Below are positions 52,723 to 61,852 of a DNA stretch of 64,000 nt, piece by piece. Numbering within the stretch: position 1 is the first letter of the stretch; the number at the start of each line of letters is the position of its first letter. The stretch covers positions 92,949 through 156,948 of the forward strand of contig CAMCVS010000007.1 of assembly GCA_945881965.1 (NCBI GenBank). Reading direction: 5' to 3'. The position numbers and the translations under genes are program-made. This stretch comes from Paracoccus haematequi (GTDB taxonomy: Bacteria; Pseudomonadota; Alphaproteobacteria; Rhodobacterales; Rhodobacteraceae). A model generated the notes under the pieces. The model was not told the origin of the DNA, did not search any database, and saw nothing but the letters and a program-made list of their open reading frames with translations.

Positions 52723-53982
52723 ATGCTCGCTTTCGGCGACAAAACCACAGCCCGCCTCAAGACGCTGTTGCCGTCCGAGGCCTTGGCGCGTCTGCGCGGG
52801 CGCGACAAACAGGCCGCCGAACGCACGGCGGGTGCCTTGGCTATTCCGACCAGCACCGACACCGACGAGGACCGCCTGCGCGCCGAGATGACCGGCACCG
52901 GCCAGTTTCTGGCCCGCCAAGACCGCTGGGACGATCTGGGGGCGCGGATGCGCGCGCATGACCGCGACCGGGGGGCAACCTGTTCCGGTCTGGGCTTTGC
53001 CGCGCTGTTGTCGCATGGCGCGCGCGCCGATGTGGTGCAACCGGTCGAATCCGCGCTGACCGATCCCGGCCTGATGCCCGCCCATGCCCCCAAGGGGGGC
53101 TTGGCCGCGCTGGAAGAGGTGCTGGAGGATTATCCCAGCGATTACGGCATCGCGCTTGTGGTGGCCGAGGCGCATATCGACATCGGCTGGGCCTGGCGCG
53201 GTCAGGGGTGGTCGGCGCAGGTTCCCGACCGCAACTGGCGCGAATTCCAGACCCATTTCGCCCGCGCCGCCGATATCCTCGACGGCTTTGACCCGTTCGA
53301 AGAGGACAGCCCCGCGCTTGCCGCCGCGCGCTGCGCCTTGCTGGCCGCCGCCAACGCCCCGCAGGTGCGCGTCAACGATGATTACGAAGACCTGATCGAC
53401 CTTGACCCGCAGAACCCCCGACATCTGCGCGCCTATGGCTATCACCTGCTGCCGCGCTGGTTCGGCACCTATGACCGGCTGGCGTCTGAGGCGGATCGCA
53501 CCGCGCGGCGGCTTGCGGATGTCTGGGGCACGGATGGGGGCTATGCCTATATGATGCTGGACGCTCTGGCGATTGATCCCGGAGCGCTGGCCGTGGTCGA
53601 CGCCGACCGGATGCGCGCCGGGTTCGTCGATATCCTCGCGCGGCGCGGCGATCAGCACACCGTCAACCAGTTGGCCGCCTATTGCGCCGTGACACTGACC
53701 GCCGACCGGTTCCGCCTGACCGCCGAAAAATCCCGCGCCACTGCGATTGCCGGGAATTTCGGCTGGATCCTGCAACAGCACCTGCGCGAAATACATCCGC
53801 TGGTATGGGGTCTGGCGGGGCAGGCCCCCGACCGCGCCCTGCCCGCGCTGCCCGATCTGGCGCGTCAAGGGCGCACACAGGCGTTGCTGCGCATTTCGCG
53901 GCATTTCGAACGCGACCTGCGGCGCGGCGGGCGCGTGGTGGCGGGGCCGTCAGGGCTGTGGGTCGAACCGCAGGGCATCTAG
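52723..53982 (+). CDS. Soluble protein of unknown function
   Basis: 419 residues, largely helical, with no signal or transmembrane segment. Features include a recurring Trp-rich part (GWAWRGQGWSAQVPDRNWREFQTHF) and PRHLRAYGYHLLPRWFGTYDRLASEADRTARRLADVWG. Repeat-like spacing of helices is compatible with a TPR-like solenoid. I do not recognise the family. GGAAAGA precedes ATG 52723. Confidence 0.75.
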   Translation: MLAFGDKTTARLKTLLPSEALARLRGRDKQAAERTAGALAIPTSTDTDEDRLRAEMTGTGQFLARQDRWDDLGARMRAHDRDRGATCSGLGFAALLSHGARADVVQPVESALTDPGLMPAHAPKGGLAALEEVLEDYPSDYGIALVVAEAHIDIGWAWRGQGWSAQVPDRNWREFQTHFARAADILDGFDPFEEDSPALAAARCALLAAANAPQVRVNDDYEDLIDLDPQNPRHLRAYGYHLLPRWFGTYDRLASEADRTARRLADVWGTDGGYAYMMLDALAIDPGALAVVDADRMRAGFVDILARRGDQHTVNQLAAYCAVTLTADRFRLTAEKSRATAIAGNFGWILQQHLREIHPLVWGLAGQAPDRALPALPDLARQGRTQALLRISRHFERDLRRGGRVVAGPSGLWVEPQGI

Positions 53983-54048
53983 ACCCGTCCCACTTGTCGT
54001 CCCGCGCTGCACCGCCTAAAAGTCGGGAAACCGCGAAAGGCGTATGCG

Positions 54049-55560
54049 ATGCTGGACCTGACCTTTGACAGCCCGAAACCCAAGGTGATCGCCGGGGCGA
54101 AGCACGACTGGGAACTGGTGATCGGGATGGAAATCCATGCCCAGGTTGCGTCCAATGCCAAGCTGTTCTCGGGGGCCTCCACCGCTTTCGGGTCGGAACC
54201 CAACGCGAATGTCAGCTTCGTCGACGCCGCAATGCCGGGCATGTTGCCGGTGATCAACGAATTTTGCGTGGCCCAGGCCGTGCGCACCGGGTTGGGCCTG
54301 CGCGCGCAGATCAACCTGACCTCGGCCTTTGACCGCAAGAATTACTTCTACCCCGACCTGCCGCAGGGCTATCAGATCAGCCAATTGTATCACCCCATCG
54401 TGGGTGAAGGCGAGGTGATCGTGGACATGGGCCTCGGCGTGGCGCGCCGTGTGCGGATCGAACGCATCCATCTGGAACAGGATGCGGGCAAGTCGATCCA
54501 TGACATGGACCCGGCGATGTCCTTCGTCGATTTCAACCGCACCGGCGTCGCGCTGATGGAAATCGTGTCGCGCCCCGATATTCGCGGCCCCGAAGAGGCC
54601 GCCGCCTATGTCGCAAAGATGCGCCAGATCCTGCGATACCTGGGCACCTGCGACGGCAACATGCAGAACGGCAACCTGCGCGCGGACGTGAACGTGTCCG
54701 TGTGCCTGCCCGGTCAGTATGAGAAATATCAGGCGACGCAGGATTTCGGCCATCTGGGCACGCGCTGCGAAATCAAGAACATGAACTCGATGCGGTTTAT
54801 TCAACAGGCGATCGAGTATGAGGCCCGCCGCCAGATCACGATCCTGGAGGCAGGCGGCAGTGTCACGCAGGAAACCCGGCTTTACGATCCCGACAAGGGT
54901 GAGACGCGATCGATGCGATCCAAGGAAGAGGCGCATGATTACCGCTATTTCCCCGACCCCGACCTGCTGCCGTTGGAAATCGACCAGGGCTGGGTGGATG
55001 ATATCGCAGCCGCCATGCCCGAATTGCCTGACGCCAAGAAGGCCCGGTTCATGGGGGTCTACGGCCTGACCGATTACGATGCCTCGGTGTTGACCGCCGA
55101 ACTGGACGCCGCGCATTTCTTTGACGCGGTGGCGCAGGGCCGCGACGGCAAACAGGCGGCGAACTGGGTCATCAACGAATTGTTCGGCCGCCTGAACAAA
55201 GAAGGGCTTGATATCACCGCCTCGCCGGTGTCCGCCGCACAGCTGGGCGGCTTGCTGGACCTGTTGGGCGCGGACACCATTTCCGGCAAGATCGCCAAGG
55301 ACCTGTTCGAAATCCTCTGGACCGAAGGCGGCGACCCCGCCGCAATCGTCGCCGCGCGCGGCATGGTGCAGGTGACCGACATGGGCGCGATTGCCGCCGC
55401 TGTCGATCAGGTGATCGCTGAGAACCCCGCGCAGGTGGAAAAGGCCCGCGCCAACCCGAAACTCTCGGGCTGGTTCGTGGGGCAGGTGATGAAGGCGACC
55501 GGCGGCAAGGCCAACCCCGCCGCCGTCAACGAGATCGTGGCGCAAAAGCTGGGGCTGTAA
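54049..55560 (+). CDS. gatB: Asp-tRNA(Asn)/Glu-tRNA(Gln) amidotransferase subunit B
   Basis: 503 residues. [33 protein letters not shown], and the C-terminal YqeY-like domain ([20 protein letters not shown]...) are complete. GatB, with GatA and GatC, converts misacylated Glu-tRNA(Gln) to Gln-tRNA(Gln), essential where glutaminyl-tRNA synthetase is absent. gatA and gatC are not next to it. Confidence 0.96.
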   Translation: MLDLTFDSPKPKVIAGAKHDWELVIGMEIHAQVASNAKLFSGASTAFGSEPNANVSFVDAAMPGMLPVINEFCVAQAVRTGLGLRAQINLTSAFDRKNYFYPDLPQGYQISQLYHPIVGEGEVIVDMGLGVARRVRIERIHLEQDAGKSIHDMDPAMSFVDFNRTGVALMEIVSRPDIRGPEEAAAYVAKMRQILRYLGTCDGNMQNGNLRADVNVSVCLPGQYEKYQATQDFGHLGTRCEIKNMNSMRFIQQAIEYEARRQITILEAGGSVTQETRLYDPDKGETRSMRSKEEAHDYRYFPDPDLLPLEIDQGWVDDIAAAMPELPDAKKARFMGVYGLTDYDASVLTAELDAAHFFDAVAQGRDGKQAANWVINELFGRLNKEGLDITASPVSAAQLGGLLDLLGADTISGKIAKDLFEILWTEGGDPAAIVAARGMVQVTDMGAIAAAVDQVIAENPAQVEKARANPKLSGWFVGQVMKATGGKANPAAVNEIVAQKLGL

Positions 55561-55604
55561 CGCGCGCGGCGGCAGACCATCTTGCCCGCCAACCGGAGCG
55601 CACC

Positions 55605-56042
55605 GTGCAAATCACCCGCCTGACCCCTGCCGACCTGCCCCGCTTTCGCGCCATGAACGCGGTATTCGCCGCGGCGTTCGAGGCGCCCGATGCCGCCGCC
55701 CCGCCCGATGACGCCTATGTGCGGGCGCTGTTGGCCCGCGACACCTTCCTTGCCTTCGTGGCCGAAACCGATGGCGTCTGCGTCGGGGCCATCGCGGGCT
55801 ATCTTCTGCCCAAGTTCGAACAGGCCCGCAGCGAGGGCTATATCTATGATCTGGCGGTGGCAGAACCGCACCGCAGGCGCGGCATCGCCACTGCGCTGAT
55901 CCGTGCCTTCGTTACGGCGGCGCGCGACGCGGGCGCGCATGTCACCTTCGTGCAGGCCGACCGCGACGACCCGCCTGCCATCGCGCTGTACACGAAACTG
56001 GGCCAGCGCGCGGACGTGCTTCATTTCGACATCGACGCCTAG
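55605..56042 (+). CDS. Aminoglycoside 3-N-acetyltransferase-I-like GNAT protein
   Basis: 145 residues starting at GTG 55605 (GGAG 6 bp upstream). YLLPKFEQARSEGYIYDLAV and AEPHRRRGIATALIRAF, then TFVQADRDDPPAIALYTKLG and HFDI are near-identical in pattern to the AAC(3)-I family, whose members acetylate gentamicin-type aminoglycosides. Whether this chromosomal copy confers resistance is unknown; family members without resistance exist. Confidence 0.85.
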   Translation: MQITRLTPADLPRFRAMNAVFAAAFEAPDAAAPPDDAYVRALLARDTFLAFVAETDGVCVGAIAGYLLPKFEQARSEGYIYDLAVAEPHRRRGIATALIRAFVTAARDAGAHVTFVQADRDDPPAIALYTKLGQRADVLHFDIDA

Positions 56043-56098
56043 GCCCTCTGGCATTTTCGGCAATCCCCGGCCAATCTGGCGCGAAAAAGGACCACGCG

Positions 56099-56578
56099 AT
56101 GACACTGACCGCCCCCTTTACCTCGGACCTGATGGGCGTTGACCCGGCCTGGATCGACTATAACGGCCACATGAACATGGCCTATTACGCGGTGTTGTTC
56201 GACCGGGGCGCGGATGAGGCCTATCCGCTGTTGGGCATCGGCCCCGACTACATCGCGACGCGCGGGCACACGACTTATACGGCGGAATTTCACGTCTGCT
56301 ATGTGCGCGAATTGCATCTGGGCGACCGGGTCCGCTGCACCTTCCGGCTGCTGGATCATGACGCGAAACGCTTTCACACGTTTCAAGAGTTGTGGCACGA
56401 GGATGGCTGGCTCGCCGCCACCGCCGAGGGGCTGGCGCTGCACATCGACACCTCCGGCCCCCGCGTTGCGCCGTTTCCGCCCGACATCGCCGCAAAACTG
56501 GCCGCGATGCAAGCCGCGCAGGCGTCCCTGCCCTACCCGGACCGCGCCGGACGGCGGATTGCCATCCCGCGCGCCTGA
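56099..56578 (+). CDS. Acyl-CoA thioesterase (hotdog fold)
   Basis: 159 residues. The hotdog-fold signature IDYNGHMNMAYYAVLFDRG is at 19-37, followed by YTAEFHVCYVRELHLGDRVR. The family hydrolyses thioesters, including betainyl-CoA in carnitine catabolism, but the substrate here cannot be named. AAGGA is about 7 bp before ATG 56099. Shares strand and direction with the gatB-AAC gene run. Confidence 0.86.
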   Translation: MTLTAPFTSDLMGVDPAWIDYNGHMNMAYYAVLFDRGADEAYPLLGIGPDYIATRGHTTYTAEFHVCYVRELHLGDRVRCTFRLLDHDAKRFHTFQELWHEDGWLAATAEGLALHIDTSGPRVAPFPPDIAAKLAAMQAAQASLPYPDRAGRRIAIPRA

Positions 56579-56586
56579 CCGCCCCC

Positions 56587-56639
56587 CGGCTTCTTCGGTT
56601 CAAAAATATCCCGGGGAGCGCGAGGGGCTGGCCCCTCGC
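56587..56639 (-). repeat. Dispersed intergenic element, copy with 9-bp hairpin
   Basis: Hairpin GCGAGGGGC-TG-GCCCCTCGC (56620-56639) with the tail CTTCTTCGGTTCAAAAATAT (at 56589). Located 9 bp downstream of the thioesterase gene, it would form a terminator read from the plus strand with difficulty, since the T-rich part lies on the minus-strand side. Confidence 0.7.
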
Positions 56640-56695
56640 CTCTGGCCCCTCCCGCAAAGCCCTGTTAGGGTTAGCCGCCCAGCATGGAGGCCAGC

Positions 56696-57139
56696 ATGAT
56701 CTATGACTATCAGGTGATCCCCGCCCCCAGCCGTGGCCTGAAGGCGCGCGGCGTGCGGACCACCGAGGCGCGGTTTGCCTATGCGATTCAGGACGTGCTG
56801 AACCGCATGGCCGCCGATGGCTGGGAATTCCAGCGCGCCGAGACGCTGCCCTCGACCGAACGCGCGGGGCTGACCTCCACCACCACGGTCTATCGCAACA
56901 TTCTGGTGTTTCGCCGCCCCGCCACCGGGGCCGCTGTGGCCCCGCCTGCCGATCTGCCGGGTGATACGCCCAGCGAAGCACCTGGCGACCTGCCGCAGGA
57001 CACGCCCCGCACGTTGCCGCCAGACCTGCCGCCAGAGCCGCCGCTGATGCGCCCCACCCTGCCCTATGATCCGATGACCGAGGACGAACCCCCTGCCGCG
57101 CCGCTGACACCCCCTGTTTCCGGGGCAACCCGCGCGTGA
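56696..57139 (+). CDS. DUF4177-like protein with proline-rich tail
   Basis: 147 residues. Residues 1-75 have the DUF4177 pattern (YDYQVIPAPSRG, IQDVLNRMAADGWEFQRAETLP, YRNILVFRRP). The rest is a proline-rich, acidic tail containing repeats PPADLPGD, PGDLPQDTPR and PPDLPPEPP, probably unstructured. GGAGG 5 bp upstream supports ATG 56696. Function unknown. Confidence 0.82.
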   Translation: MIYDYQVIPAPSRGLKARGVRTTEARFAYAIQDVLNRMAADGWEFQRAETLPSTERAGLTSTTTVYRNILVFRRPATGAAVAPPADLPGDTPSEAPGDLPQDTPRTLPPDLPPEPPLMRPTLPYDPMTEDEPPAAPLTPPVSGATRA

Positions 57140-57151
57140 TGCCCCCCCAAA

Positions 57152-57173
57152 ACGGGCGCGAAAAATCGCCCGT
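57152..57173 (+). terminator. Probable terminator of the DUF4177-like gene
   Basis: Arms ACGGGCG and CGCCCGT with an 8-nt A-rich loop (CGAAAAAT), 13 bp after the stop, followed by GCCTCTTTC. The T run is weak. Confidence 0.5.
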
Positions 57174-57233
57174 GCCTCTTTCACTCGCGCGTGGCTGCGC
57201 TACACTGCTGCCCTCGCAATATCTGGAGCGCGC

Positions 57234-57863
57234 ATGAGAAAGACCGATCCCTTCGGATTCGACATCTCGGTGTCTTCCGCCAAGAAAAAGAACCCGCGTG
57301 GCCGTCGCACGGTGACGGGCGCGGTGGAAACCTCGCAGCGGCAATGCGATCACCCCGGCTGCGCAGAGGCCGGGCAGTTCCGCGCGCCCAAGGCCCGCGA
57401 TGTGCTGGATGATTTCTTCTGGTTTTGCCGCGATCACGTCCGCGAGTATAACCTGAAATGGAATTTCTTTGACGGCACCTCCGAGGCCGAGTTGAACGCG
57501 CAGATGACGCGGGACCGGGTCTGGGACCGCCCCACCAAGCCGATGACCGACCCCGAGGCCAAGGCCTGGGCACGCCTTGGCATCGAAGACCCGCATCAGG
57601 TGCTGGGCCAGAACGCCACCCGCAACCCCGGCAAGACCCCCGAGGGCATCGCGACGCGCAAGCTGCCGCCGACCGAACGCCGCGCCATCGAGGTGCTGGA
57701 GGTGCGCGACAGCGCCACCAAGGCGGAAATCCGCGCGTCGTATAAGGCGCTGATCAAGGTGCTGCACCCCGACATGAACGGCGGCGACCGCAGCCAGGAA
57801 GACCAGTTGCAACTGGTGGTCTGGGCCTGGGACCAGATCAAGGACAGCCGGAATTTCAAGTGA
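57234..57863 (+). CDS. J-domain protein
   Basis: 209 residues. An N-terminal Cys pair near residues 39-44 (CDHPGC) may bind a metal. The C-terminal half is a J domain with VLHPDMNGGD (HPD motif near 180). J proteins stimulate DnaK ATPase. In many Rhodobacterales a J-domain gene sits directly upstream of cobS; here cobS is 4 kb away. Confidence 0.9.
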   Translation: MRKTDPFGFDISVSSAKKKNPRGRRTVTGAVETSQRQCDHPGCAEAGQFRAPKARDVLDDFFWFCRDHVREYNLKWNFFDGTSEAELNAQMTRDRVWDRPTKPMTDPEAKAWARLGIEDPHQVLGQNATRNPGKTPEGIATRKLPPTERRAIEVLEVRDSATKAEIRASYKALIKVLHPDMNGGDRSQEDQLQLVVWAWDQIKDSRNFK

Positions 57864-57915
57864 CCGAGACGGGTTGCGGCCCCTTTTGCCGCTGTGATCG
57901 AAAGCGAGCCGCGCA

Positions 57916-59193
57916 ATGATCGACCCCGCCCCCCGGACCTATCCGATCTCGATCACCCTGCGGGCGCGGTCTGCGCGCGGGCGCGATGCCGCGCCTGCGG
58001 TGCAGGATGCCGCGTCGATTGCGGAATGGCTGCTGGGCGACGCGATCCGTATTCCCGACCTGCTGCCGCTGTTCGAGGAATTTGTGTGGCGGCTGGTCGC
58101 CGCAGGTCTGCCGCTGGACCGCGCAGGGTTGCATGTCGGCACGCTGCACCCGTTGCTGGTGGGGTTCACCTGGAACTGGAACATCATCGACGGGCTCTGT
58201 GACGAGATACAGGTGTCTGAAGAAACCCTGCACTTGTCGGGCTTTCGGGAAAGTCCGCTGGCGGTTGTGTTCGAGACGGGCGGCGCGCTGCGGCTGGACC
58301 TGACGCATCCCAGTTCCGACCGCTATCCCATCGCCGCCGACCTGCGCGCGCAGGGGTTCACCGCCTATGCCGCGCTGCCGATGGGGGGCAGCGGGTATTA
58401 CAACGTGGCGTCGATGGCCACCCGCCAGCCGGGCGGGTTCACGGCAGACCAATATGGCACGATCACTCATCTGCTGCGGCTGTTGACGCTGCATGTCGAA
58501 CGCCACACCGCACAGCGCATCGCCGAGAATGTCGCCACCACCTATCTGGGGGCCAATGCGGGCGCACAGGTGCTGCACGGCACGATCCGGCGCGGCGAGG
58601 GGCAGCGGATCAATGCCGTGATCTGGATATCGGACCTGCGCGGCTTCACCGACCTGTCGGACCGGCTGGCCCCCGAGGATATGCTGCTGGTGATGAACGC
58701 CTATTTCTCGACCATGGCCGGGACGGTGGCGGAATTTGGCGGCGAGGTGCTGAAATTCATCGGCGACGGCGTGCTGGCGGTGTTTCCGCTGGACCGCGAT
58801 TATGGTGGGCAAAACGCAGCCACCACGGCGGTTGCCGCCGCCGAGGCTGCGTTGGCGGCGCAACAGCGGCTGAACCAGTCCCCGCCGCCGTCGCTGGCAA
58901 GGATTGCCGGGTGGCAGCCGCTGCGCTCAGGCATCGGGCTGCATGCGGGCGATGTGTTCTTTGGCAATATCGGCGCGGCGGACCGGCTGGATTTCACCGT
59001 GCTGGGCCGCGCGGTCAACATGGCCAGCCGGATCGAGGGGCTGACCAAATCGCTGGCGCATCCGATCCTGATGACGGCAGAGGTGGCGCAGCACCTGTCA
59101 ACGCCCCATCACGCCCTCGGGTTCCATGCCCTGCGCGGGTTGGCCGATCCGGTCGAGGTGTTCGCCCCGACCGCCGCCGCTATGCCGGCTTGA
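57916..59193 (+). CDS. Adenylate/guanylate cyclase (class III)
   Basis: 425 residues. Residues 1-220 are of unknown type. The catalytic domain (about 235-410) has metal-binding aspartates in WISDLRGFTDLSDR and KFIGDGVLAVFP, and DFTVLGRAVNMASRIEGL for base and transition-state contacts. No signal or transmembrane segment. It makes cAMP (or cGMP) from ATP/GTP. Its 3' end overlaps msrB by 14 bp in convergent orientation. Confidence 0.9.
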   Translation: MIDPAPRTYPISITLRARSARGRDAAPAVQDAASIAEWLLGDAIRIPDLLPLFEEFVWRLVAAGLPLDRAGLHVGTLHPLLVGFTWNWNIIDGLCDEIQVSEETLHLSGFRESPLAVVFETGGALRLDLTHPSSDRYPIAADLRAQGFTAYAALPMGGSGYYNVASMATRQPGGFTADQYGTITHLLRLLTLHVERHTAQRIAENVATTYLGANAGAQVLHGTIRRGEGQRINAVIWISDLRGFTDLSDRLAPEDMLLVMNAYFSTMAGTVAEFGGEVLKFIGDGVLAVFPLDRDYGGQNAATTAVAAAEAALAAQQRLNQSPPPSLARIAGWQPLRSGIGLHAGDVFFGNIGAADRLDFTVLGRAVNMASRIEGLTKSLAHPILMTAEVAQHLSTPHHALGFHALRGLADPVEVFAPTAAAMPA

Positions 59194-59635
59194 ATACCAA
59201 GCTGACGCCATTGATACAGTGCCGCTTGCCGGTTGGCTTGGGGCCGTCGTCAAAGATATGGCCCAGATGCGACCCGCAGCGGCGGCAGTGACATTCGGTG
59301 CGCAGGCCGAACAGGCTGCGGTCGTCCTTGGTTTCGATGGCATCGGGCAGCGCCTGCCAGAACGACGGCCAGCCGGTGCCGCTGTCGAATTTGTGCGCGG
59401 CATCATACAACGCCAGATCGCAGCCCCGGCAATGGAACAGGCCTGCGCGCTTTTCGCGGTCCAGGGGCGAGGTAAAGGCGCGTTCGGTGCCCTCGCGGCG
59501 CATCACCTTGTATTCCAGATCGTTTAGCATCGCGCGCCATTCGGCGTCGGTGCGGGTGACCTCAAAAGCTGCATGGGCTGCACGGCCAAACAGCAGGCTG
59601 CTCAGCGCGGTGGCGGTAAAGACGCGGCGGTTCAT
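59180..59635 (-). CDS. msrB: Exported peptide-methionine (R)-S-oxide reductase MsrB
   Basis: 151 residues. N-terminus MNRRVFTATALSSLLFGRAAHA is a Tat-like/Sec signal. Zinc cysteines at C69, C72, C117 and C120, catalytic Cys140 in RHCINGV. Reduces methionine-R-sulfoxide in proteins, here in the periplasm, restoring oxidised proteins. It is downstream of the sigma/anti-sigma/fasciclin unit but separated from it by a strong terminator. Confidence 0.92.
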   Translation of the reverse strand: MNRRVFTATALSSLLFGRAAHAAFEVTRTDAEWRAMLNDLEYKVMRREGTERAFTSPLDREKRAGLFHCRGCDLALYDAAHKFDSGTGWPSFWQALPDAIETKDDRSLFGLRTECHCRRCGSHLGHIFDDGPKPTGKRHCINGVSLVFKPA

Positions 59636-59687
59636 CGGCGTGATCCTTTCAGGATGGCTGATCGCACATTACACGAAAACAAAAGGC

Positions 59688-59722
59688 GCGCCGCCCCGGT
59701 CACAGAAAAACCGGGACGGCGC
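59688..59722 (-). terminator. Rho-independent terminator after the fasciclin gene
   Basis: On the minus strand GCGCCGTCCCGGT pairs with ACCGGGGCGGCGC across a 9-nt loop, with one G-U pair, then GCCTTTTGTTTT. The wobble and T run fix the direction as minus: it ends transcription of the fasciclin gene. Confidence 0.8.
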
Positions 59723-59824
59723 ACGGGGATGTGACAGGCGGATATGCGCGCAGGTTTCGCACGATGGGGGCCGTGTCTGCCGCTTTTTCCTGGGAAAGGA
59801 CCACCCGCCCCACCCCCGATCTGG

Positions 59825-60379
59825 TCAGCCCTTGGGCCGCATCACCGCGTCGATGACATGGATGACGCCATTCGACTGCCGCACATCGGCGATGGTGACG
59901 GTGGCCTTGGTGCCGTTCTCATCGGTCAGTGTGAGCTTGCCATCGGCCTGCGTCGCGGTCAGCACACAGCCCCCCAGCGTCTGCACCTTGTGCGCGCCGT
60001 TGCCGTCTGCGACCAGTCCGGCAATCGCATCCGACATCGCCGCCGCGCCAATGACATGGCAGGTCAGGATCTTGGTCAGCATCACCTGATTTTCCGGCTG
60101 CAACAGCGTGTCAACCGTGCCTGCGGGCAGCGCGTCAAAGGCGGCATTGACGGGGGCAAACACCGTGAACGGGCCGGGACCGGACAGCGTATTCACCAGA
60201 CCAGCGGCCAGAACAGCGGCCACAAGCGTGGTGTGATCTGCGGAATTGACTGCGTTTTCAAGGATATGCTTGTCGGCGAACATGGCGGCACCGCCTACAT
60301 CGGGGTTCTTGGTGTCGGCAAATACCGCTGTGGTCAGGGCCAGCGCGGCCAGCGTCGCGACCGAACGGGTCAGGGTCAT
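59825..60379 (-). CDS. Exported fasciclin-domain protein
   Basis: 184 residues with signal peptide MTLTRSVATLAALALTTAVFA. One fasciclin domain: TVFAPVNAAFDALPAGTVDTLL, LTKILTCHVIG and GVIHVIDAVMRPKG. FAS1 domains mediate adhesion or matrix contacts. It is the likely target gene of the sigma factor immediately upstream, since fasciclin proteins (MPT70/83) are controlled by SigK-RskA in mycobacteria; here this is inference from layout. Confidence 0.9.
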   Translation of the reverse strand: MTLTRSVATLAALALTTAVFADTKNPDVGGAAMFADKHILENAVNSADHTTLVAAVLAAGLVNTLSGPGPFTVFAPVNAAFDALPAGTVDTLLQPENQVMLTKILTCHVIGAAAMSDAIAGLVADGNGAHKVQTLGGCVLTATQADGKLTLTDENGTKATVTIADVRQSNGVIHVIDAVMRPKG

Positions 60380-60463
60380 GGCGTGTCTCTCTTTGGGGCG
60401 CGGGATGATCCCCGCTGACAGGCCCAGCCACGCGGGCGCGCGGACCAAAGTTGCGGGCGCCCC

Positions 60464-60486
60464 GATCACGACTCTGTGATCACGAC
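60464..60486. promoter_or_regulatory. Direct repeat between anti-sigma and fasciclin genes
   Basis: GATCACGAC appears twice with a 5-bp spacer, overlapping the anti-sigma stop. It lies 85 bp upstream of the fasciclin start and could be a binding site or part of a promoter; it may also be coincidence because the first copy is in the anti-sigma 3' end. Confidence 0.3.
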
Positions 60487-61151
60487 CCGGTAACGGGTGC
60501 CCGCAGGAAGGCCGTCGCCAGCACCGCCCCGGTCGGCAGGCCCGTTGGCGACCCGCCCGCCGGTTCATCCGACACCGCCAACACCCCCCCCGCCAGCGCG
60601 GGGCGCAGCGCCGCAGGCACCGTCAGGCGCGTCATGTCCCGCGCGGGCAACAGCCCCAGCGACACCGGCGGCGCGCCCGCCGGGATCAGCCACAGCTGAT
60701 GATCGCGACCTTGGGCCGCGCGCCCGGTGATCCCGGTCAACACCATCTCGCCGCTGCGGTCATCATAGGCGGCGGTCAGTTGCACCGCCGCACCCGCAAC
60801 GCCCAGTGACGCCTGATAAGTCGGCGGCAAGGCGCGCAGCACCGGCAGCACCAGCACCAGTCCCAACCCCGCCAGCGCCGTGCCCGTCAGCAGACCCAGC
60901 CAAAACCGCCCGCGCCGTGGCTGCGGGAACAGCCGCGCCATCAGCGCCGTCTTGGTGCGCGCAGGCGGGGCGACGGCTGGCAGATCCTCCAAGAGCCCCG
61001 CCAGCCGTTCCGTCCAGCCGCGATAGGCCGCGCGCAAGGCGGGCTCGACCGCCAGCCGCGCCTCCAGCGCGCGGGCCTCGTCGGCGGGCAACAGCCCAAG
61101 GGCGTGTTCCGCCACCAGCGCCACGTCGTCGTCACTCAGAAGTCCGGTCAT
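60480..61151 (-). CDS. Anti-sigma factor, RskA-like
   Basis: 223 residues. An N-terminal anti-sigma domain (DDDVALVAEHALGLLPADEARALEARLAVEPALRAAYRGWTERLAGLL), a transmembrane helix (FWLGLLTGTALAGLGLVLVLPVL, about 80-105), and an extracytoplasmic RskA domain with DHQLWLIPAGAPPVSLG. It should hold the cognate sigma factor until an envelope signal triggers proteolysis. The ATG overlaps the sigma stop by 4 bp. Confidence 0.9.
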   Translation of the reverse strand: MTGLLSDDDVALVAEHALGLLPADEARALEARLAVEPALRAAYRGWTERLAGLLEDLPAVAPPARTKTALMARLFPQPRRGRFWLGLLTGTALAGLGLVLVLPVLRALPPTYQASLGVAGAAVQLTAAYDDRSGEMVLTGITGRAAQGRDHQLWLIPAGAPPVSLGLLPARDMTRLTVPAALRPALAGGVLAVSDEPAGGSPTGLPTGAVLATAFLRAPVTGS

Positions 61152-61693
61152 GCTGTCAGGCACTCCTTCAACCGGATCAGGCTGCGGCGCAGCCAGCTGC
61201 GCATTGTGTTCAGCGGAACACCGTAACGGTCCGCCAGATCGGCATAGCTGTCACCATCCAGATAGGCGCGGCGCACCGCCTCGGCCCGGTCGGGTTCCAG
61301 CGTGCCCAGACAATCCGCTAGCCGCGCACGTTCAGATGCCGCAATCGCCTGCGCCTCTGGCCCCGGCGCGGCATCTGCCACCTCGTCCGCCGTTTCCAGC
61401 GTGGCATGCCCGCCCTTGGTGCGGCGCAGCCGGTCAATGGCGGTGTTGCGCGCAATCGCCGCAAGCCAGGTGATCGGGCTCAGCCCGTTCGCCTGATAGC
61501 GCGCGGCGTTATGCCATATCTTGATGTATATATCCTGCAAGGCATCCTCGGCGGCGGCACGGTCGCTCAAGACACGCAGGACAATGCCGAATAGTTTCGC
61601 CGAGGTCGCATCATACAACGCCGCGAACGCCGCCCGGTCCCCCAGGGCCGTGCGGGCAATCAGTGCTTCGATACGGTCGCGTGCCTCTGTCAT
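61148..61693 (-). CDS. ECF RNA polymerase sigma factor (SigK-like)
   Basis: 181 residues. Region 2 DALQDIYIKIWHNAARYQ and region 4 YADLADRYGVPLNTMRSWLRRSLIRLKECL. Together with the RskA-type anti-sigma and a fasciclin gene it matches the arrangement of mycobacterial SigK and of related ECF groups. It would activate a promoter upstream of itself or the fasciclin gene. Start ATG 61693. Confidence 0.92.
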   Translation of the reverse strand: MTEARDRIEALIARTALGDRAAFAALYDATSAKLFGIVLRVLSDRAAAEDALQDIYIKIWHNAARYQANGLSPITWLAAIARNTAIDRLRRTKGGHATLETADEVADAAPGPEAQAIAASERARLADCLGTLEPDRAEAVRRAYLDGDSYADLADRYGVPLNTMRSWLRRSLIRLKECLTA

Positions 61694-61852
61694 GGCCGCT
61701 GATGTGACAGGAAACGCGGGGCCGGTCCAGTGTGCGCGGCGGCCCTTCCCCTTGCCCCGCGCCGCGTTATGATGCACCAAACACCCAGATCAAAAACGCG
61801 GCGACAGACGACGCACGGAATGGGCGCATAGCCCGGCGAAAGGACAAGACAC

